Assembly: GCF_039545795.1 (NCBI RefSeq)
Contig: NZ_CP154260.1
Span: 5,647,001 to 5,711,000, forward strand
Source of the DNA: Chitinophaga niabensis
Lineage (GTDB): Bacteria; Bacteroidota; Bacteroidia; Chitinophagales; Chitinophagaceae
Reading direction: 5' to 3'
DNA length: 64,000 nt
The translations under genes were made by a program, and so were the position numbers. Shown here piece after piece: positions 59,867 through 64,000 of the stretch; position 1 is the first letter of the stretch, and the number at the start of each line of letters is the position of its first letter. The notes under the pieces are model-generated. The model searched no databases. It had not been told where the DNA came from and saw only the letters and a list, made by a program, of their open reading frames with translations.

Positions 59867-60754
59867 ATGACAGACAAAACCGCCACCTTCCTGGAATACA
59901 AAGCGCTGCTCTTCTCCATTGCCTACAACATGCTGGGCAATGTAGACGCGGCAGAAGACATGGTGCAGGACGCTTACCTGAAATGGATGGAAATTGACGC
60001 CATCGATGTACGCCATACAAAGGCCTACCTGGTAAAGATCGTCACCAATAAGTCCATTAATTACCTCCACAGCGCCCGGCAGCGGAGGGAGGAATATATT
60101 GGTCTATGGCTCCCGGAGCCTCTGCTGAACTATGAAAACCCTAAGATCGAATCTTATCATGCACTGTCTATCGGGTTCCTCGTCCTGCTGGAAAAGCTAA
60201 CTCCCCAGGAGAGAGCTATATTCCTGTTAAAAGAGGTGTTCTCATATGACTATTACGAGCTGGCGGAGATGTTTGAGAAAACAGAAGACAACTGCCGCCA
60301 GATCCTGAAACGGGCAAAAGATAACCTGGGCAAAGATACCCGGCGTTTTGAGGTAGATCTCAAAGTGCATGAAAAGATCCTGCATAAATTTTTACAGGCC
60401 ATTTCAGAAGGCAGTATGGAAGAACTGATCCATACTCTCAAAGAAGATATCGTATTGTTCGCTGATGGGGGAGGACGATTGTTCTCTACCAACAATCAGC
60501 GCCTCGCCGCTCCACCCAAACCGATCTATGGAAGGGAAAATGTCAGCAAACTATTGCTCAGCGCCGTATCCAAACTGGATTACATCAATGGCCTGGACAG
60601 GGAGATCATTGTGGCTAACGGATTGCCCTCCATTATCTCTTATTCCGGCGGAATGCCCTTCAGCCTTATTTCCTTTGAGCTGGAAGGAGATCATATCAGG
60701 AACATTTACCTCCAGATTAACCCTGATAAACTAAAGCATTTTAAAAAAACCTGA
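59867..60754 (+). CDS. ECF41 sigma factor with SnoaL-like C-terminal domain
   Basis: A 295-residue sigma factor. Region 2: FLEYKALLFSIAYNMLGNVDAAEDMVQDAYLKWM. Region 4: LLEKLTPQERAIFLLKEVFSYDYYELAEMFEKTEDNCRQILKRAKDNL. Then a SnoaL_2 domain of about 110 residues. All three ECF41 marker motifs are present: WLPEPL at 81-86, DGGGR at 200-204 and NPDKL at 285-289. ECF41 factors have no separate anti-sigma protein; the C-terminal domain adjusts activity. They typically control carboxymuconolactone decarboxylase, oxidoreductase, epimerase or DoxX-type genes. Here the promoter is repeated before the next two genes. Confidence 0.93.
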   Translation: MTDKTATFLEYKALLFSIAYNMLGNVDAAEDMVQDAYLKWMEIDAIDVRHTKAYLVKIVTNKSINYLHSARQRREEYIGLWLPEPLLNYENPKIESYHALSIGFLVLLEKLTPQERAIFLLKEVFSYDYYELAEMFEKTEDNCRQILKRAKDNLGKDTRRFEVDLKVHEKILHKFLQAISEGSMEELIHTLKEDIVLFADGGGRLFSTNNQRLAAPPKPIYGRENVSKLLLSAVSKLDYINGLDREIIVANGLPSIISYSGGMPFSLISFELEGDHIRNIYLQINPDKLKHFKKT

Positions 60755-60760
60755 TCTCAC

Positions 60761-60787
60761 CGTCACAGAAAAAGCAGGTGGCCTGTC
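60761..60787 (+). promoter_or_regulatory. ECF41-type promoter of the membrane-protein pair
   Basis: CGTCACA (60761-60767), 16 nt, TGTC (60784-60787), then TTAT. It has the same spacing and the same TGTCTTAT -10 block as the promoter at 59831, and lies 25 nt before ATG 60813. Predicted target of the ECF41 factor. Confidence 0.7.
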
Positions 60788-60812
60788 TTATGTATAAATA
60801 AATCACAGCCAC

Positions 60813-61265
60813 ATGCTTTTCAACACTTCTTTATGGCTCCATATCATCGGCATCAGCCTGATGGCAGGTGTTACGGTAGCGGATTTTGTACTCACCAGGA
60901 AATTCTGGTCATTATATGCACATAACCCACAGGAAGGGATCCTGGTAAGAAGGATCACCAACCGGCTGCCAGTGCTGATCATTGCCGGCACTGCACTCAT
61001 CCTGTTATCCGGCGTAGGAATGATGATTGCCACGCGCGGCGTTTTTGATACTTTCCTGTGGTTCAGGATCAAAATGGGAGTAGTACTGCTGGTGATCCTC
61101 AATGCTATTATCTTCGGCCGGCGGCAAAATGCAAAACTTAACAAGCTGCTGTTACAGGAAACGCCATCCCTCTCCGGCATTCGTAAAAACCTGAACACCT
61201 TCCACATTACCCAGCTGGTGTTTTTCGCCATCATTTACCTGTTAAGCACTTTCAAATTTAACTAA
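60813..61265 (+). CDS. four-helix membrane protein, predicted ECF41 target
   Basis: A 150-residue inner-membrane protein with four helices (LWLHIIGISLMAGVTVADFVL, LPVLIIAGTALILLSGVGMMI, FLWFRIKMGVVLLVILNAIIF, FHITQLVFFAIIYLLSTF). His10 in helix 1 and His in the last helix could hold a haem or metal, as in small cytochrome-like DUF families, but this is inference. It is the first gene under the second ECF41 promoter and is followed one base later by a DoxX-like gene. No family was named with confidence. Confidence 0.75.
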   Translation: MLFNTSLWLHIIGISLMAGVTVADFVLTRKFWSLYAHNPQEGILVRRITNRLPVLIIAGTALILLSGVGMMIATRGVFDTFLWFRIKMGVVLLVILNAIIFGRRQNAKLNKLLLQETPSLSGIRKNLNTFHITQLVFFAIIYLLSTFKFN

Positions 61266-61266
61266 C

Positions 61267-61629
61267 ATGAAAAGAGAAAGAATTATCTACTGGTCACTCA
61301 CCTGTGCCATCAGTTTCTTCATGCTGTTCAGCGCTTATTATTCCGGCACCCATGCCACTGAATTCGCAAACATGGGTTTCCCGAACTATTTCAGGATAGA
61401 ACTCACCACAGCCAAAGTGATCGGCGCAGTGGCATTGCTTTTCCCACAGGTGCCGGTGAGGATAAAAGAGTGGATCTATGTGGCTTTCAGCATTAATTTG
61501 TTCTCGGCTTTCCTGGCAAAGTTGAATACAGGGTATCCTGTGATCGGGGTGATAGAACCGCTCACCGTATTGGCTTTGCTGATCTGGTTTGCCTCGTACC
61601 TGCATAAACTGGAGCTCCAGAAAGCCTAA
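61267..61629 (+). CDS. DoxX-like membrane protein
   Basis: A 120-residue, four-helix inner-membrane protein. MGFPNYFRIELTTAKVIGAVALLFPQVPVRIKEWIYVAFSIN is the DoxX_2 family block (FPxYFRxEL...KxxGAxALLxP-xPxRxKEW). DoxX proteins are linked to redox or envelope stress in some bacteria, without a settled activity. It starts one base after the previous stop, so the two are one operon under the ECF41-type promoter at 60761. Confidence 0.82.
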   Translation: MKRERIIYWSLTCAISFFMLFSAYYSGTHATEFANMGFPNYFRIELTTAKVIGAVALLFPQVPVRIKEWIYVAFSINLFSAFLAKLNTGYPVIGVIEPLTVLALLIWFASYLHKLELQKA

Positions 61630-61718
61630 AACAATGAATGTCATCATTTTATCTAGTTCCCCTGGCCGCTTTGCAGCAACGCAGATACCGCTTATATTGC
61701 AGGTAAATATCAATACCT

Positions 61719-62471
61719 ATGCAATTCTCACTTAAGGGGCTTTTTACCTTATTGTGCGTATGTAGCTTTTGCACAACTGCCTTTGCCCAGGCACTCCATG
61801 ATACTGCCGAAGTACTGATCCTCAAAACCGGCGAACTATTGCCAGAAGATGCCAAACCGATGGGGGATGTCAAAGTTCTGGATGGTGGTTTCAAGATCAA
61901 ATGTGGTTACGACCGCACCATTGAACAGGCCAAAGAAAAAGCCCGTAAGAAAGGGGCTAACATCGTTCTGATCACAGAGCTCAAAGCCCCCGATTCCAAA
62001 AGTACCTGTTACCGCCTGAGAGGCGATGTGTATTATGCGGAAAACATCACAGGTTACACACCTGTTTCCAGCAGTGCTTTTGATTCATCGCTGAGTGCCA
62101 TCGTGCCACCTGATGCGGATTATGCCGTAGTATGTGTTTACAGACCGAAAGGAGGGACCGGCATGCTGGTACACTACAACCTGAATGTAGGAGATTCTGC
62201 AGATTGCCGCATGTGGAATGGCAGCAAGTATTCCGTAAAAATACTTAAACCCGGGCCGTTTACTATCTGGGCAAAGACAGAAACAAAAGAAGAGCTCACC
62301 ATAGATGTACAGCCTGGCAAGGTGTATTTCGTGAAGTGCAGTATAAAAATGGGGGCTTTCTGGGGAAGGCCGAAGTTTGTAGAAGTGGATGCCCATTTTG
62401 GACTGCCGGAGTTTAATGCAGTAGAGATGAAGGGAGACCCTGAGAAACAGGGAGATCCTATCTATCAATAA
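61719..62471 (+). CDS. exported DUF2846-like protein
   Basis: A 250-residue protein with a signal peptide (about 1-24, CTTAFAQ). The first mature part (LLPEDAKPMGDVKVLDGGFKIKCGYDRTIEQAKEKARKKGANIVLITE) resembles periplasmic proteins of the YhcN/DUF type, in which a helix pair packs on a sheet. The second half (ADYAVVCVYRPKGGTGMLVHYNLNVGDSADCRMWNGSKYSVKILKPGPFTIWAK, then VYFVKCSIKMG) matches DUF2846, a beta-sandwich found in lipoproteins. No lipobox is seen. Function unknown. Confidence 0.65.
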   Translation: MQFSLKGLFTLLCVCSFCTTAFAQALHDTAEVLILKTGELLPEDAKPMGDVKVLDGGFKIKCGYDRTIEQAKEKARKKGANIVLITELKAPDSKSTCYRLRGDVYYAENITGYTPVSSSAFDSSLSAIVPPDADYAVVCVYRPKGGTGMLVHYNLNVGDSADCRMWNGSKYSVKILKPGPFTIWAKTETKEELTIDVQPGKVYFVKCSIKMGAFWGRPKFVEVDAHFGLPEFNAVEMKGDPEKQGDPIYQ

Positions 62472-62804
62472 GTTATTCATCGGTTTGGGGCTTGTAAAGG
62501 AGCCTCAAACCGATACGCTTTAAAGAAAAACCCATCCCATTACACCCTGCTCCCCTTTTTTTTGCGTCTTAATAACAAGAGTACCGTTTACCCCTCCCAA
62601 TTTAACGCATTCAACTAGCCATTATCCATATGAAAAATAGGAAGGGGATTCTTATGCCCTGCATGTAACGAACCACCAGAAGAAATTGCCATTCCACGAA
62701 TTGAAAAAAGCTGATACAATTCAACAAAGCCGGCATTACTGAGATCCTTCAGTAATGCCGGATGTTACACGCACGTTTGTTATTAACTAAAAAGACCATT
62801 AGCT
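62472..62804. other. 330-bp intergenic region with two strong hairpins
   Basis: Hairpin 1: ATCGGTTTG...CAAACCGAT with inner GGCT/AGCC (62479-62514), just after the upstream stop. Hairpin 2: CCGGCATTACTGA / TCAGTAATGCCGG, a perfect 13-bp stem with a 6-nt loop (62730-62761). Neither is followed by a T-tract on plus. A 12-codon frame at 62630 is not considered real. Confidence 0.45.
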
Positions 62805-63284
62805 ATGTTATTCCATTTAAGTACACAGCATTTTCCGAACGCTATCCGAACAACTGAAATACCCCGTGAATATGCCGACATTACCCTGCCGGATCACATA
62901 AGAAATGTAACGATTGATGACGCCTGTACCCTTATTCATCAAACCATCCAAGAGCAAGGGTACAGTCTTTGGATAAATAATTTTTTCATCAACAAACCGC
63001 TTTCATTGTATGTATTATCCATGCAAAAAATGTATTCCCTGTATTATAGTATTGAGAACGTTGTAAAATTCGGAACAGCAGATAAAATAAAGAAAATTGA
63101 GCCAAAGGAGTTTTGTATGTTAGAACTGTCACCCGGCTTTCATTATGGCAAATTTGAGAAAGGCACTTACAGATCATTACATATTACAGTAGACGAGTAC
63201 AACAAGTCTATATTAAAGGACCGGGAATACATTGCAGCACTTTTAAGGGAGCACTACTTTGCCAGCGCTTATCAGCCTCAGTAG
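62805..63284 (+). CDS. hypothetical protein (possible sensor-type N-terminal domain)
   Basis: A 159-residue cytosolic protein without a recognised family. It is a mixed alpha/beta sequence with FHLSTQHFPNAIRTTEIP at the start and YSIENVVKFG...FCMLELSPGFHYGKFEKGTYRSLHITVDEY in the centre. The layout resembles the ligand-binding N-terminal part of some Bacteroidota AraC-type regulators, but the helix-turn-helix part is missing and the frame ends cleanly. It lies 16 nt before a MauE-like gene and may be in one operon with it. Confidence 0.55.
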   Translation: MLFHLSTQHFPNAIRTTEIPREYADITLPDHIRNVTIDDACTLIHQTIQEQGYSLWINNFFINKPLSLYVLSMQKMYSLYYSIENVVKFGTADKIKKIEPKEFCMLELSPGFHYGKFEKGTYRSLHITVDEYNKSILKDREYIAALLREHYFASAYQPQ

Positions 63285-63300
63285 CCATTAAAAATTGCAT

Positions 63301-63720
63301 ATGAAGAGGAGTACCATACCTGAGATCATCTCAGCAGTATTTATTTTTCTATTTGTCTATACCGCTTTAAGTAAAATATTTACATTTCATCTTTTTGCAC
63401 AGACATTAAAAGAAACACCGATAATAGGAGGCATAGCTGACTATATTGCCATTGCTATTCCCATCATTGAATTAATGATATCGCTGCTTTTATTCCTCCC
63501 ACGTACCAGGCGACCAGGCTTGTATAGCACTTTTGTCCTGATGTTTGTTTTTACATTATACATAGGATATATGATCATTTTTACCCCCCAGCTCCCATGT
63601 ACCTGCGGCGGGGTGATAGAAAAAATGACCTGGACACAGCATCTGCTCTTTAATGTGGTATTTACACTGCTCGCATTAACTGCTATTTTACTAACCCCTT
63701 ATAAACAGATCATCTCTTAA
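63301..63720 (+). CDS. MauE/DoxX-type redox-associated membrane protein
   Basis: A 139-residue inner-membrane protein with four helices. The start MKRSTIPEIISAVFIFLFVYTALSKIF and the extracytoplasmic motif LPCTCGGVIEKMTWTQHLLFN (CxCGG) identify the MauE group, which supports disulfide/redox maturation in the periplasm. In Bacteroidota this family is usually adjacent to a DUF6520 gene, as here. ATG 63301 is chosen over 63295 because MKR fits the helix start. Confidence 0.82.
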   Translation: MKRSTIPEIISAVFIFLFVYTALSKIFTFHLFAQTLKETPIIGGIADYIAIAIPIIELMISLLLFLPRTRRPGLYSTFVLMFVFTLYIGYMIIFTPQLPCTCGGVIEKMTWTQHLLFNVVFTLLALTAILLTPYKQIIS

Positions 63721-63737
63721 CTTTTAAAAAGACATGT

Positions 63738-64000
63738 ATGAAAAATTATCTCCTGGGCCTATGTGCCTTAGCAGCGGCCATTGCATTAAGCGCCTACACT
63801 GCTCCAAAAACCGAATTGATCAGCTTTCATTTTATTCCGGCAAATGGTGCTGAATTCTATTACGAAAATGCTTCCCATTGGGAGCTGGCCACTTCCCACT
63901 ACGAATGCGATGATATGGGAACTGATTGTTGTATCCTGCGGGTACCGGAAGACAAACTTTATTATTATTCAGGGTCGCCAACCCAGCAACTCGCGGGTTA
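63738..64000 (+). CDS. DUF6520 family protein (truncated by the window end)
   Basis: The visible 87 residues begin MKNYLLGLCALAAAIALSAYTAP, an export signal typical of DUF6520, followed by Tyr- and Cys-rich sequence (HYECDDMGTDCCILRV). The gene continues beyond the window. DUF6520 proteins are small exported Bacteroidota proteins of unknown function, usually next to MauE. Cys residues fit a substrate for the neighbouring redox protein, which is inference. Confidence 0.75.
   Translation, partial: MKNYLLGLCALAAAIALSAYTAPKTELISFHFIPANGAEFYYENASHWELATSHYECDDMGTDCCILRVPEDKLYYYSGSPTQQLAG

Noticed and set aside
62630..62668. A 12-codon frame starting ATGAAAAATAGG, considered as a leader peptide
   Set aside because: Too short, no repeated codon pattern or attenuator structure linked to it.

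Overview
The window is a chromosomal segment of a Bacteroidota bacterium, most likely a Chitinophaga-like member of the Chitinophagaceae. Reasons: two SusC/SusD outer-membrane pairs, one behind an ECF sigma/FecR pair; TonB-dependent receptors; repeated matches to the Bacteroidota -7 promoter element TAnnTTTG; weak or absent Shine-Dalgarno sequences; and families common in that phylum (DUF6496, DUF5690, DUF6580, DUF6520, lipocalin-like lipoproteins). No insertion sequence, CRISPR array or rRNA operon was seen. One tRNA gene, tRNA-Arg(CCG), lies at 54558-54629.

Layout. 0.3-8 kb: a TonB receptor, a tiny membrane protein, a CinA/PncC-like amidohydrolase, a histone-H1-like DNA-binding protein, an alpha/beta hydrolase, then a GntR regulator beside a fosmidomycin-resistance-type transporter, and a YheT-like hydrolase. 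8-13.7 kb: a minus-strand trio (ECF sigma, short anti-sigma-like protein, ClpP-like peptidase), then an AraC regulator with an SDR, a RhlE-type helicase with a structured leader and TTG start, and an RlaP-type nucleotidyltransferase. 13.7-20.3 kb: a four-gene operon (PSCyt1/DUF1549/DUF1553 lipoprotein, DUF1501, sugar-phosphate isomerase-like, DUF2231-cytochrome c-LRR). 21.6-28.3 kb: sigma, FecR, SusC, SusD. 28.8-33.5 kb: an unorthodox histidine kinase, its LuxR-type regulator and a YD-repeat lipoprotein, marked by three copies of one dyad.

34-43 kb: a TPR protein, an amino-acid permease with a Cys/Met-type PLP enzyme, then a vitamin B12 locus (cobalamin riboswitch, BtuB-type receptor, DUF6580 membrane protein, BtuF-like protein without a signal peptide, CobC) and a Fic AMPylase preceded by direct repeats. 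43-48 kb: a second SusCD pair. 48-54 kb: a 2-aminoethylphosphonate locus (DUF5690 transporter, broken phnW, phnY, phnA, XRE-cupin regulator).

54-64 kb is accessory-looking. After tRNA-Arg come a SMEK-domain membrane protein and a translationally coupled envelope protein, then a decayed carboxymuconolactone-decarboxylase fragment, two unknown proteins, and an ECF41 sigma factor with two well-formed ECF41-type promoters driving itself and a four-TM/DoxX gene pair. The window ends inside a DUF6520 gene next to a MauE-like gene.

The strongest points for follow-up are the three ACCACAT-N4-ATGTG dyads around the kinase/regulator genes, the ECF41 promoter pair, the SMEK two-gene system, the internally deleted phnW, and the repeat operators before fic and around the GntR/Fsr genes. 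All calls rest on reading the sequence and on knowledge of families; no database search was run.
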